A stretch of DNA of 60,000 nucleotides from Symsagittifera roscoffensis (lineage: Eukaryota > Xenacoelomorpha > Acoela > Convolutidae). Made by a program: the position numbers and the translations under genes. A model generated the notes under the pieces. The model searched no databases, was not told where the DNA came from, and was given only the letters and a program-made list of their open reading frames with translations. Of this stretch, positions 24,474 through 35,372 are shown one piece after another. The DNA lies in the NCBI RefSeq assembly GCF_963678635.1, contig NC_087069.1:7204633-7264632 (forward strand), read 5' to 3'. The first letter of the stretch is position 1. Every line of letters begins with the position of its first letter.

Positions 24474-26278
24474 ACCATAAAATGTTTTCAAAGTGATCAT
24501 CTAAACTAACTTCATTTTTATTGGAATTTATCCATTTTACACGAGAATCTTTTAAACTTTTATACAACATTGAAAAAAACTGTCTGTGCGCCATTAGTTT
24601 TTTTTACCAGTTGGTCTGCTCGTAGAAAAATGTCAAAAAATGACCCAGAAAATTCAAAAACTTAAAAAGAATTTGTCGTAATACTGCTAATGATATATAT
24701 TTTACATGGGCTCATACCTCCAAAATGCTGTTTTGCGAAAACTTGATAACGATTTGATTCTTAGATACCTAACATACAGGTTTTTTCTTTTTTTTACGAT
24801 CATTTATCCACGAGGGATAGGACCAACACACGAGCTGTACAGCTCATCACGGCGAAACGCTGTTGTGCCCCTGCTTAAGATTTTTTCGTATTTTTATGGA
24901 GGGATAATACAAAAAGACAAAGTAGAAATCAATTTCATTGGCTAACATCTAGTATTAGTCAAATTTTTTAGTCCCAATTCACCATTAAATTGAATATTTC
25001 AGTGGCACAATTATTTAGTTTCCGGTTTGATCTTTTTTAGTTTCCGGTTTGATCTTATTTAGTTTCCGGTTTGATCTTATTTAGTATACGGTTTGATCTG
25101 ATTTAGTTTCCGGTTTGATCTTATTTAGTTTCCGGTTTGATCTTATTTAGTTTCCGGTTTGATCTTATTTAGTTTCCGGTTTGTTCACCCTGTCTCACCT
25201 CGAATCAATCATTTGGGGCATCGAATTTTTGTGAAATCAATTGCTGAACATGAGCTTGATTATTTTTCCCCAATTATTCACAAGAAGTAAACGAAACCAA
25301 ACTTAAATTTTGTTTCCAGACAACCGCGACCAATTTTTGTTAGTTCGACGGCATAACTGACTGTTATTTGTAACAACTAATACTTAGCAGATTCAAGAGA
25401 TGTGTTTGCTGTTTTCGCGAACGAAAAAATATCCGCAACTGGCATAATCAAACAAAAATCGATCAAACAATTAGTTAAAAGTTAGCTTTCCCAGTTTTTG
25501 GAACCAGATCTAAACTATATTTTATTATAAACTATAGCATGTCGAGCAGACGGTGTACCCTATCCAAAATTACTCAACGAGCTACAATCGCTCTACGACT
25601 ACAAAGAAACTTACCTTTACATGGTCGTACGGCAAAAGCCAACACAAACTTTTATATTTAGAATTTTACTAGCAAGGAATTTAGATTTTCATTTGCAAAC
25701 ATAAAATCTTGAAAGAATATCTTGAATGATTATTCCAGGCGCTAAACCAAATTTACTATTGTACGAATCATTTCACGAAAAATTTCAAACGTTTTCACTA
25801 ACCTTCAATTTCCACACACCAAAAGAACGTGATTTGCACTGTTCACATGACATCATGTTGAGAACTAAACAAACACACACCTATACTTATTCTCATTTTA
25901 TCCAAACTCATTTTCATTTACACACACCATCGCGACAACATCACCACAGATTTCAATTCATCAATTCTAAATACACCTCATCATTTTTCCTAAATTTCAC
26001 GTATTGTATCAAAAATACTAACCTTTAAGGCATCCTCCGGACTTATGACCCAATCACCCAGATGTATATTTTTTGTCCCCTCACCAAGACCTTCAACGAA
26101 GAAGAATCCCGACCCCTAATAGTCCCGAATGAACATATTCAACCTATAGAAGTACCCATTTTAGAATTCATCCACAAAACTGAATACAATCACAAAATTT
26201 ATAATCTAATTGAGAACACACCTCACGAATTTGCAGTAGGCACCGAAGAACTGAAAACCATAAAAGCACTTCATTTGC
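24474..26278. repeat. 1.8-kb tandem duplication, copy 2
   Basis: Second copy of 22653-24456. It runs on into the remaining part of element D, so this copy is continuous with the original D 3' half. Confidence 0.9.
25013..25183. repeat. 22-bp minisatellite, duplicated array
   Basis: Copy of the array at 23191-23361, with the same eight units including the variant fourth unit. Confidence 0.9.
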
Positions 26279-26388
26279 TTTGGCCACTGCTCCAAACTAA
26301 AAACATCATACGCATACTAGCAAAGTTACTAACAACATCAGATGCTATTCACGATGTTTTCCCTCGTGGCTTCTTTCCCGACGACTAA
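25726..26388 (+). pseudogene. 3' orphan ORF remnant in element D
   Basis: Two open pieces, 25726-26028 and 26062-26388, are separated by a TAA where copy B has a histidine codon. Together they match about the last 210 residues of the 601-aa ORF, ending in the same FFPDD. Only the C-terminal domain is retained. Confidence 0.8.
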
Positions 26389-26389
26389 G

Positions 26390-26471
26390 GTAAGTATGAT
26401 TTAATATCTTAAAATTAACTATTTTAAAATAAAACAAATCATTCTCTAAAAGTAATTCAAATTTTCTTTAG
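26390..26471 (+). other. candidate short intron after the last stop, element D
   Basis: TAAG|GTAAGTATGA follows the stop; the acceptor candidate is TTTTCTTTAG ending at 26471, followed by TCTTCA, which aligns with the second acceptor of A and B. Survival of both splice sites in this diverged copy supports a real signal. Confidence 0.5.
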
Positions 26472-27823
26472 TCTTCACACCACGATCACCTACAACAAGA
26501 AAAAACAAATAAAAATACAAACTCTTTTTTCATAATAAAATCTTATAAACCTACAGCACTAAATGATGCAGTAATTTTCAAATTCAAAGTAATGAATTCA
26601 TCTATAAGTTATTTCCCTAAATGTAGTAAAATTAAATACAATTATAATCATTTTATAATTTCAGACTCCCACAAAGTAGTAAAATTTAATCACTAAGTAG
26701 TGAAATTATACAGAGAAATGCACCCGGTTGGAATGGAATTATATAATAACCAAACTAACCAACGCAGCTAACTAAACACCAAAAACCTCAAACTAACAGC
26801 ATGACTCAGAAAAGAACACCTACGGTACCCAAACCGGAGTGAACCAGCTTAAAACTGGATAAATTATTCCTTTGAAGATTATTACCAAGTCTAAAAAAGA
26901 AATGAGAAATTACCAAACAATCGTAAGACAAACCCAAACCAAAAACAATTTGATTTTTGGGAAAAGGACACAACTAAAGGAACAAAAGAAAAACCAGAAA
27001 TAAAATACCATAAAACGTTTGCACAAAACAGGACCCCTTAAAAAACCAGCATGAAATCATACTCCCACTCCTGGCCTAACCCACCAGAGAGGACGTCCTG
27101 AGCATGCTCTACAGCCAGCCTAACCCACCGTGCTACATCCACGCTTTGTGACCACACTAAATTTTGACAAGATGTACTCAAGGGTGAGTAACTCTTAAAA
27201 ATAACTGAACTAAAACTAAAACGCTCTTGCGAAAACAATTAACCAAAATCATAATTAAAAAATTCAATTAACAAAATTTTTTAAAATGTAAATCATAATA
27301 TGCAGTACATAGATCACACACAACCACAAAGACGAGCATCCAAAGACTAGACGACCCCATCACACTCAACTTACAGAATGGCTAAACACAACCGACATGC
27401 CGCCCACAATCACGACTCAAAAAGGATTTAGAGTACGACTTGACTTCGCAGAAAAGGACTTCATTGAATCAGACCAATGACCACTTCGATGTTCAAGTAT
27501 ACGTACAGATCCTAGTTACAAGGCATTCCCTCCAAACTCGAGTTTCACGCCATTCCCAATCCAGATCGAAAAATACTTCTCCACAACCGACCAAGAACAG
27601 ACGATCATAACAAACCATCTTGAAATCAGATTGATTTCGTTGGCGGTCATAGTCTTTGTCGAACGACGGCTAACAACTTCCTATCGACGATTCCAGCTTC
27701 CTGGAGCTTTTGTCTCCAAGAACGAAACAAGAAATGATGCTCACCAAATAGCAACGATCAACATCCATCCTTCATTACAGATAGAAGATACAAGATTCAA
27801 AAACTCTGTAAACCCCGGTTGGG
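26472..27823 (+). other. 3' noncoding region of element D
   Basis: Homologous to the 3' regions of A and B, including AGTAAA motifs, the possible tRNA-like antisense segment (27050-27160) and a CCCCGGTTGGG purine tract before the LTR. No gene is seen. Confidence 0.6.
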
Positions 27824-28233
27824 TAGAATCAGATCTAAACTATATTTTATTATTGATTATAAATTAGATATTTTATCACTATAAAATCTTTAATATTAAC
27901 CAATCAAGATCCATCTAACTAACAACCCACTTATTTGTAAGTGCTGAAATTACTTGTAATTTCAGCACCAGAGAGATTTGAATTTAACTTAGAAATTAGT
28001 TACCTTTCCAAGAGACCTTTTAGCAATCGCAATAAGCTAGTATACTCTAGATCTATTGAGCCTAGCAGAGACTAGTTAAATACCCTGAGACTAGTAGATA
28101 TAAGAGTAAGATTAGGATCGGTATTAGACTAAGAAGTTGCACGAATCTGTCCGGCCGAAAATAAGATAGCGTGACGAGCAGACGATGTACCCTATCCGAA
28201 ATTACTCTATGAGTTAACCATAGAACATACTCA
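27824..28233 (+). repeat. 3' LTR of element D
   Basis: A 410-bp diverged LTR starting TAGAATC (not TGGAACC) and ending ACATACTCA. The hairpin at 27941-27968 is perfect. The family AATAAA is changed to AATAAG here. Confidence 0.85.
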
Positions 28234-29630
28234 TTTTTTACCCCCTCGCAAAGTAACAAAAAAATTTCAAATTGTTCATACGGCAATTTGCATGATAGAA
28301 CAGTTATCAAAAACTGTCAATTTGTTCAAGCTGACAAGTTTTTTACAATTGAGAAACAGCCGCATAAAGATATTAGCTATACACGTCCAAATATGTCAAC
28401 AATATGTCCATGACATCGAATAATTTTTTTTCTGCCACCGGTTTTGTGCATTATAGTAATTAGTTATTAATAGTTAGATTTCAAACACTTTTGAAACAAA
28501 CAAAAAACACATTTTTTTGGTCAAATTGAAGAAAGTTTGAGCTTAGAATTTTAATAGTTAACATCAATTAGCCGCTATATTTGCAAATTAATGCCAATGA
28601 TTTTTTTTCAAAGTTTGTCTGCGGTTATAAAATTGAATTGCACAATTCAAATATTCGGTTTTGAAGCATATTTAATTCTCTGTAACTAAGACTTTGTAGA
28701 CTTATTGGCTCAGTTTCTCGAGAACGCATTGGATTGTAGCTCTTAGATCATCAAGTCCTAAATAGAAAGTTAAATTGGGAAATCTTAATTTGCAAAAACC
28801 TTATTATTTTATTTTCAAAAAAATGATGTCCAAAATTGATAATTTTCAAAAACGTGTTATTGATAAAAATATACCGTTGGAAAAAAATTTAAGACACGCA
28901 GTTTGTTTTAAAATCATAAATAAACACAAACGCCACCGGGGTTGATCTCCACACGAAAAAAAAATGCTTATCATACAATTCCGTAATTGAAGTCTGTGAA
29001 AAAATTGCTTATAATGCAGTTTCGATTTATGAGAACTTTTTTTTGACATGCGTTGCCTTATTTAAAAACTCACTTAAGGTTTTTAGTTCTCGTTATAGAC
29101 GCTAAACTTTTATTAGGAACATACAGACACTTTCCGAAAAAAATACAAGAACCAAAAAGCTCAATAACGATTTTCTTTGATGTCGCATTTTGGTGTTTTT
29201 TCATTTTAGATATTAGCATTTAAAACTAATTGCGTCTCAACTTTCAATCTTTGACTTTTTTTAGACTCATAGGTTTTCATGACGAAACAGTTTGTTTTTT
29301 TCTGTTAAAATTTTTCTAAATCACTACGAAGCCAAACTGAATAGTGGATAACTGCGCAATTTGGTATCCCATGTCTTTTAACTTGTTGGAAGTTCGTCGA
29401 AACTATCAAAGAAAACGAAGGAAGATTAAAGAGAGCGTCTTTTGCGTAATCCGCATACAATTCACAAAATACTTAGTTTGGCCTCGTAACGAAGTTGAAA
29501 AATCACTCTTTTAAAATCAATTTTAAAGTTGGATGAAACGTTGGGAAGAAAATTAATAAATCATTGCTACCTTTTGAAGAAGACATGCATCTATTCTATT
29601 TGGCCAACACTCTCCTTCGTTTTGGTTTTT
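28014..29630. repeat. 1.6-kb tandem duplication, copy 1 (LTR end plus host flank)
   Basis: Starts inside the D 3' LTR at GACCTTTTAGC and includes about 1.4 kb of flank. The next copy begins at 29631 with the same bases; the offset is 1617. A few substitutions separate the copies. No gene is seen in the flank portion. Confidence 0.9.
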
Positions 29631-31258
29631 GACCTTTTAGCAATCGCAATAAGCCAGTATACTCTAGATCTATTGAGCCTAGCAGAGACTAGTTAAACAC
29701 CCTGAGACTAGTAGATATAAGAGTAAGATTAGGATCGGTATTAGACTAAGAAGTTGCACGAATCTGTCCGGCCGAAAATAAGATAGCGTGACGAGCAGAC
29801 GATGTACCCTATCCAAAATTACTCTATGAGTTAACCATAGAACATACTCGTTTTGTACCCCCTCGCAAAGTAACAAAAAAATTTCAAATTGTTCATACGG
29901 CAATTTGCATGATAGAACAGTTATCAAAAACTGTCAATTTGTTCAAGCTGACAAGTTTTTTACAATTGAGAAACAGCCGCATAAAGATATTAGCTATACA
30001 CGTCCAAATATGTCAACAATATGTCCATGACATCGAATAATTTTTTTCTGCCACCGGTTTTGTTTATTATAGTAATTAGTTATTAATAGTTAGATTTCAA
30101 ACACTTTTGAAACAAACAAAAAACACATTTTTTTGGTCAAATTGAAGAAAGTTTGAGCTTAGAATTTTAATAGTTAACATCAATTAGCCGCTATATTTGC
30201 AAATTAATGCCAATGATTTTTTTTCAAAGTTTGTCTGCGGTTATAAAATTGAATTGCACAATTCAAATATTCGGTTTTGAAGCATATTTAATTCTCTGTA
30301 ACTAAGACTTTGTAGACTTATTTGCTCAGTTTCTCGAGAACGCATTGGATTGTAGCTCTTAGATCATCAAGTCCTAAATAGAAAGTTAAATTGGGAAATC
30401 TTAATTTGCAAAAACTTTATTATTTTATTTTCAAAAAAATGATGTCCAAAATTGATAATTTTCAAAAACGTGTTATTGATAAAAATATACCGTTGGAAAA
30501 AAATTTAAGACACGCAGTTTGTTTTAAAATCATAAATAAACACAAACGCCACCGGGGTTGATCTCCACACGAAAAAAAAAATGCTTATCATACAATTCCG
30601 TAATTGGAGTCTGTGAAAAAATTGCTTATAATGCAGTTTCGATTTATGAGAACTTTTTTTTGACATGCGTTGCCTTATTTAAAAACTCACTTAAGGTTTT
30701 TAGTTCTCGTTATAGACGCTAAACTTTTATTAGGAACATACAGACACTTTCCGAAAAAAATACAAGAACCAAAAAGCTCAATAACGATTTTCTTTGATGT
30801 CGCATTTTGGTGTTTTTTCATTTTAGATATTAGCATTTAAAACTAATTGCGTCTCAACTTTCAATCTTTGACTTTTTCAACCTTTTTTAGACTCATAGGT
30901 TTTCATGACGACACAGTTTGTTTTTTTTTTGTTAAAATTTTTCTATATCACTACGAAGCCAGAATGAATAGTGGATAAGTGCGCAATTTGGTATCCCATG
31001 TCTTCAAACTTGTTGGAATTTTGTCGAAACTATCATAGAAAACGAAGGAAGATCAAATAGAGCGTCTTTTGCGTAATCCGCATACAATTCACAAAATACT
31101 TAGTTTGGCCTCGTAACGATGTTGAAAAATCACCCTTTTAAAATCAATTTTAAAGTTGGATGAAACGTTGGGAAAAAAATTAACAAATCCTTGCTACCTT
31201 TTGAAGAAGACATGCATCGATTCTATTGGCCAACACTCTCGTTCGTTTTGGTTTTTGA
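29631..31258. repeat. 1.6-kb tandem duplication, copy 2
   Basis: Second copy, beginning with a partial LTR and ending at GGTTTTTGA, where unique flank follows. The shared TTTTTGA at the breakpoints indicates microhomology. Confidence 0.9.
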
Positions 31259-31593
31259 ATTTTTTTTGAGAGGAATGACTAAAATTACCCTTTATTTGTG
31301 TCTTGAAAGACCTATCAATTGTCAAACCTCCCATTTTGCATTTTTCAATGTTTTCAAATGACACCCAGGTCAAAAATTTTGAATTTAATTTTCCATGGAA
31401 AGGGGCTGATTTAGCTTAAATTTTAGTGCACCCCCCACATTTGAGCTTTAAGTTTGAACACTTTGTAAAACAATTTTATTATGCAATGAAACCTGGCACG
31501 GTAAACAAACTAACAAATGATAGCAGATTTGATTATGATTTTTTACATCGAACCTTTACGCTTTTAGCCATAATTACCATAAACAACTATAAT

Positions 31594-31925
31594 CAGGGGC
31601 GGACAGTGGTCCCCCTTTGTACTATTTTGAGATATCCATTTTTGGTGATGGGCCCTAAAAATTTTTAAAGGCGCCTTTGCGTCAAAAATTATTAGTTTTG
31701 AGGGGGGAGCGCGCGCCGAAAAGACGCGACTTTTTGGTCAAAATTTTCCGAAAAAAGCTCAAAAACTCCTTTTTGGCCAGTTTTTTTATATCTTTGCCAA
31801 AATAGGGCAAAGCAGTGCTTTGGGAGAGCTCGAAAAAACAATTTGGTCAACCTAAAAAAAGTCGACAAAATTTTCGAACATTTTTGAAAATCCCCTCCCC
31901 CCTGAAAATCCTGGATCCGCCCCTG
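31594..31925. mobile_element. hAT-like MITE, 332 bp
   Basis: Terminal CAGGGGCGGA and TCCGCCCCTG form inverted repeats. Flanking ACTATAAT (31586-31593) and ACTACAAT (31926-31933) match at 7 of 8, a good 8-bp target duplication. The interior, including a CGCGCGCC block, resembles the MITE at 482-901. Confidence 0.8.
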
Positions 31926-32089
31926 ACTACAATCTTTAAACTTTGAAACATGGGGGAAAGGAAAAATGTTAAATGAACCTACTGAAGTACAATTAGGGGT
32001 GCAAACGTTAGTAGAATGGACTCATACATCCTCTCCATGGCTACACGTAGATCAAAACTGAGAGCTTTCAGCCCCCTTGAACAAAAAAA

Positions 32090-32170
32090 AAAATCCTGAA
32101 CACGGACTCGAACCCTTTCACTGAGTATCCAAATCATCTGTTGTAGGAACCGAGTTCATCTTGGTTTGTT
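32090..32170 (-). other. possible tRNA-like or SINE fragment
   Basis: On the minus strand GGTTCGAGTCC, an exact RNA polymerase III B-box, is followed within about 15 bases by a T-run. I could not fold a convincing cloverleaf, so this may be a decayed tRNA-derived repeat or chance. Confidence 0.25.
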
Positions 32171-32414
32171 CTTTTTAAAGCATAGGAAACTAATCGAATC
32201 CAAACTGCTAGAAGATTGTTCGTGCAGCTTCATTTGAGTTAAAAGTTTTCTGCTTTAAAATTATCATGTGGTTCACTAAAACTGATTACACAGAGAAAAT
32301 ATGGTTTCATTTCAAAGCACTTATTATGGTAATAACATCTGGGAGTTGCAAATAGCGAAATGGTAGATTTCGATTATGAAGTCCAAAAACGCTATAATGA
32401 CCAACTACCAAGTA

Positions 32415-32614
32415 NNNNNNNNNNNNNNNNNNNNNNNNNNNNNNNNNNNNNNNNNNNNNNNNNNNNNNNNNNNNNNNNNNNNNNNNNNNNNNNNNNNNNN
32501 NNNNNNNNNNNNNNNNNNNNNNNNNNNNNNNNNNNNNNNNNNNNNNNNNNNNNNNNNNNNNNNNNNNNNNNNNNNNNNNNNNNNNNNNNNNNNNNNNNNN
32601 NNNNNNNNNNNNNN
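32415..32614. other. assembly gap, 200 N
   Basis: Exactly 200 ambiguous bases, a typical scaffolding placeholder. Reading frames across it are meaningless. Confidence 0.99.
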
Positions 32615-33238
32615 TTATTTTGAGCAACCACTGGGAGGCTCAATTCGAATTTTTGGAGAAAATACACGAAAAAATTTAAAAATCAAGTTGAAAAAAATAT
32701 ACATGTCTTAAGGCTGTGCTCCAGGTATGATTCGACCGTGGTCGGTTATATTTTGGTATGTTAGAATTGTAGTAGTGCAGACTTCCCGAGTTATGTTTTG
32801 ACATTGTGGTCATTGTTTCAACACCCTGATTCGACTATGGATGTTCGGTCGGGCACCGTGATCGACTCTGAGATTTGAAAAAAAATTGATGTTCGAGAAA
32901 ATTATTCTGTAAAACTCGACAGTTTACCACATTTGTAGTTACCAAATCTCAAGTTAAAACAGAAAATTATGAACGACCGAAAAAGAAAAAAACTTATTTT
33001 TTGGGCGTCAAAATTTCTATGATTGCTAATGCCAACTTTTTGACTTTAATTGAGCGTAATAACTGGCGTAAACAAGTTTTTGGCTAAAACAAAACTGTAG
33101 TCAAAAAAGTTTGATATCATTACAGGCCCTAATGCATTTTCAGATGTTTTACAAATTAAACAAAGCGTTTTTCCTTTTATAGACTGAAACTGAAAAATTT
33201 ATTAGTCATACAATCCCAAAGAATAGAGTTGTGCAAAT
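32615..33238. other. gene-free flank left of element B
   Basis: No gene is seen. It does not match the sequence expected next to element B from its right flank. Confidence 0.5.
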
Positions 33239-33648
33239 TGGAACCTGATCTAAACTACATTTTATGATTGGATAAATTAAATGTTTTACCAATGTAAAGT
33301 ATTTAATATTAACCAATCATGATCCATCTAACTAACAACCCACTTATTTGTAAGTGCTGAAGTTACTTGTAATTTCAGCACCAGAGAGATTTGAATTTAA
33401 CTTAGAAATTAGTTGGACTCTCCCGAGCACTTCAGCAGCCGCAATAAACCAGTATACCCTAGATCTATTGAGCCTAGCAGAGACTAGTTAAACAACCTGA
33501 GACTAGATAGTATAAGAGTAAGATTAGGATCGGTATTAGACTAAGAAGTTGCACGAATCTATCCGGCCGAAAATAAGATAGCGTGACGAGCAGACGGTGT
33601 ACCCTATCCGAAATTACTCTATGAGTTAACCACATCGGTCCTAACTCA
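33239..33648 (+). repeat. 5' LTR of element B
   Basis: TGGAACC...CTAACTCA, 410 bp. AATAAA is at 33443-33448. The hairpin at 33354-33381 has one A-to-G change in the stem that keeps pairing as G-U in RNA. Confidence 0.95.
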
Positions 33649-33650
33649 TC

Positions 33651-33668
33651 TGGTGCGACCATAAGTCT
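33651..33668 (+). other. primer binding site of element B
   Basis: TGGTGCGACCATAAGTCT two bases after the LTR. The first ten bases would pair with a tRNA ending GGTCGCACCA. The following bases contain CTCGAAC, whose complement GTTCGAG looks like a T-loop, hinting at extended primer complementarity. Confidence 0.75.
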
Positions 33669-33736
33669 CGAACAAGACCTTAATAGCTTAGAATTAACCA
33701 ATAATAGATTAGAAATTAGACAAAAACATTTACAAA

Positions 33737-33970
33737 ATGTTATACGACAATAATTTAATCGAAATGTCTCTACGACTCAATAGATCAGAGCCAATATTCC
33801 GAACCATAACAGAACTACCCGGAATTGGAAGAAGACCTCGAACCAAAGACGACATACGACAAAGTAGAAACTTGCCGTATAGTTATATGATAGTTCGGCA
33901 AAAGCCAGAACAAACTTTTATATTTAGAATACTACTGGCAATGAATTTAGATTTTCATTTGCAAACATAA
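33737..33970 (+). CDS. conserved leader micro-ORF (77 aa), copy B
   Basis: Starts MLYDNNLIEMSLRLNRS; an internal ATG at codon 10 matches the start used in copy A. It is Arg-rich with motifs GIGRRPR and FRILLAMNLD. It is open in A, B and C, and a decayed remnant remains in D. It lies only 68 nt from the primer binding site. No homologue is recognised. It may be a genuine small protein, a regulatory upstream ORF, or coding sequence of a spliced leader exon that could supply an AUG to downstream frames such as the ATG-less ORF. Confidence 0.5.
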   Translation: MLYDNNLIEMSLRLNRSEPIFRTITELPGIGRRPRTKDDIRQSRNLPYSYMIVRQKPEQTFIFRILLAMNLDFHLQT

Positions 33971-34301
33971 AATTTTGAAGTCAATGTTCAAAATCATTTC
34001 AGGCGCTAAACAAAATTATTAATATACAATAACGATTGATAAAAAGATCTAAGATCGTTTTCCTAAAACTCTGCAGTAATATACAAAACATGTTTGAAAA
34101 ATATTTATTGAAAAATAAAAAATAAAAATTAGTAGCATGACAATAAATGGTTAGTAATCATAAATCATCCTGTTGTTCCAGCTCCATCACCTAAAACATA
34201 ACAGCAATCATAAACCCACTAATATCATCAAAACACTAAATCTTTCCTTTACACACATTTAAAATTTTATTAAAACTTAAATTCACTTAATTTTAAAACC
34301 A

Positions 34302-34386
34302 GATCATCAAGGCTTATCCTTGGATCTTAAATCATTTTCTACTTAATTAAATTTCAAATTTGATCATCAAGGCTTATCCTTGGCTC
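34302..34386 (+). other. twin leader hairpins
   Basis: GATCATCAAGG-CTTAT-CCTTGGATC at 34302-34326 is repeated at 34362-34386 with one change. Both occur in copies A and C, with loop changes (CTTAA, CCTAT) that leave the arms intact. Confidence 0.6.
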
Positions 34387-34422
34387 AAACAGAACAACTT
34401 TGTTCTCCCCCACACACTTAAT

Positions 34423-34800
34423 TAGTGTCTAACGACCTCAAACGTCGATTCACTATCCAACCCTTTCTAAAAGACCCAAGACTAATAGAAATTTTTAAAC
34501 AAAACTAATCATTCAAATTAGGATAAACAGTGAAGAACTTCGGTTATTCATCCTTCACTTGACCCCCCCTCTTACCAGACCCAGGATAAATCTTAGACTT
34601 AGTAAGTTTAAAATAGTATCTAACGAACTACTCGCGTTCTAATTATACCTGAACCTTGTGGATCGATTTACTATTCTCCAACCCTTGAACACAATCACTA
34701 CCCCTAAGTAAGATTAAGTAAGTTAACACCTTAACTTATACTAGCCACGAGAAAGTAAAAAATCATTCTTCGGAATCGATATACTTTTCTCTCCAACCCT
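34423..34800 (+). other. three stem-loop + CCAACCCT modules in the leader
   Basis: Module 1: TAGTG (34423) pairs with CACTA (34451-34455), with inner ACGAC/CGTCG pairing, then CCAACCCT at 34457. Module 2: AATAGTA (34612-34618) pairs with TACTATT (34669-34675), then CCAACCCT at 34678. Module 3: GAGAAAGTA (34749-34757) pairs with TACTTTTCTC (34782-34791), then CCAACCCT at 34793. The pattern is present in A and C. Confidence 0.55.
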
Positions 34801-34904
34801 GAACAAACAGACCCAGGTTAAGCTAACCAAAAAATCGTAAGAACTAACAGTTTAAGAAAATAGAAACCATTTAACAACCTTTCGCATCCGTCATCCTAAA
34901 CCTT

Positions 34905-35372
34905 ATGTCATTTAAAAACCTAGGAAATAAACAAACAATCGTTTTACACAATTGTGAAATAGATAACAAAAAATACGACCTCGTAATCACACCTCATACA
35001 CAAACAGTTGGATACATTCGAACAAAACGACAAACACTAAAGAGAAAAATAATAACGAAACAAAGACAAATAACACGAAGAAGATTTTCAAAAAATCGAA
35101 ACGCATTTTCAGAATCAGAAACCAACAGTTTAGACGAACTTTACAAACTAAAAGAATCAATAGATAGAAATTGCCCAATTCACGATCAATTATATTTTTC
35201 TGACTCAGAAACAACTTCAAATTCATCAAAAAGAGGAAAAAGAAGAATAAAAAAGCAGTATAAACACAAACCAGTACATTTATACAATTGGAATCAACCA
35301 ATTAGACACATTGATAATTACATATTAACAGTCATCGAACGAAAAAATGAGCTCAACGCACACCCCAGGTGA
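34905..35372 (+). CDS. basic 155-aa ORF1, copy B
   Basis: The first long ORF of the element. It has a basic N-terminal half (KRQTLKRKIITKQRQITRRR), a central acidic serine patch (SDSETTSNSS), a CPIH motif, and a second basic cluster before an aromatic tail. No known domain is recognised. It overlaps the Gag-Pol start by 26 nt in a different frame, so Gag-Pol ribosomes must reach 35347 by leaky scanning, reinitiation or internal entry. A nucleic-acid-binding accessory role is plausible only from composition and place. It is closely conserved in copy A and broken in copy C. Confidence 0.7.
   Translation: MSFKNLGNKQTIVLHNCEIDNKKYDLVITPHTQTVGYIRTKRQTLKRKIITKQRQITRRRFSKNRNAFSESETNSLDELYKLKESIDRNCPIHDQLYFSDSETTSNSSKRGKRRIKKQYKHKPVHLYNWNQPIRHIDNYILTVIERKNELNAHPR

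Larger units (their letters stand above)
25499..28233 (+). mobile_element. element D, non-autonomous deletion derivative (2.7 kb)
   Basis: 5' LTR remnant at 25499-25581, leader remnant, C-terminal part of the orphan ORF, 3' noncoding region, purine tract and a 3' LTR at 27824-28233. It has no gag, pol or env. It would need proteins supplied in trans. D retains the 3' intron signals and LTR hairpin of the family, so those predate the divergence of D from A, B and C. Confidence 0.8.
33971..34904 (+). other. structured 5' leader, copy B
   Basis: No gene of note. With the micro-ORF, the leader between LTR and ORF1 is about 1.25 kb. It holds twin hairpins and three stem-loop modules (separate entries). 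A further hairpin, AGTGAAG...CTTCACT, lies near 34531-34561. Such structure suits an encapsidation signal or internal ribosome entry, both of which are inference. Confidence 0.55.

Noticed and set aside
28062-28310. 82-codon minus-strand frame repeated at 29679-29927 and partly at 33474-33701
   Set aside because: It is the complement of the LTR end plus flank; its repetition follows the LTR and the tandem duplication, not coding selection.
32307-32711. Frames crossing the N run
   Set aside because: They exist only because ambiguous bases contain no stop codons.
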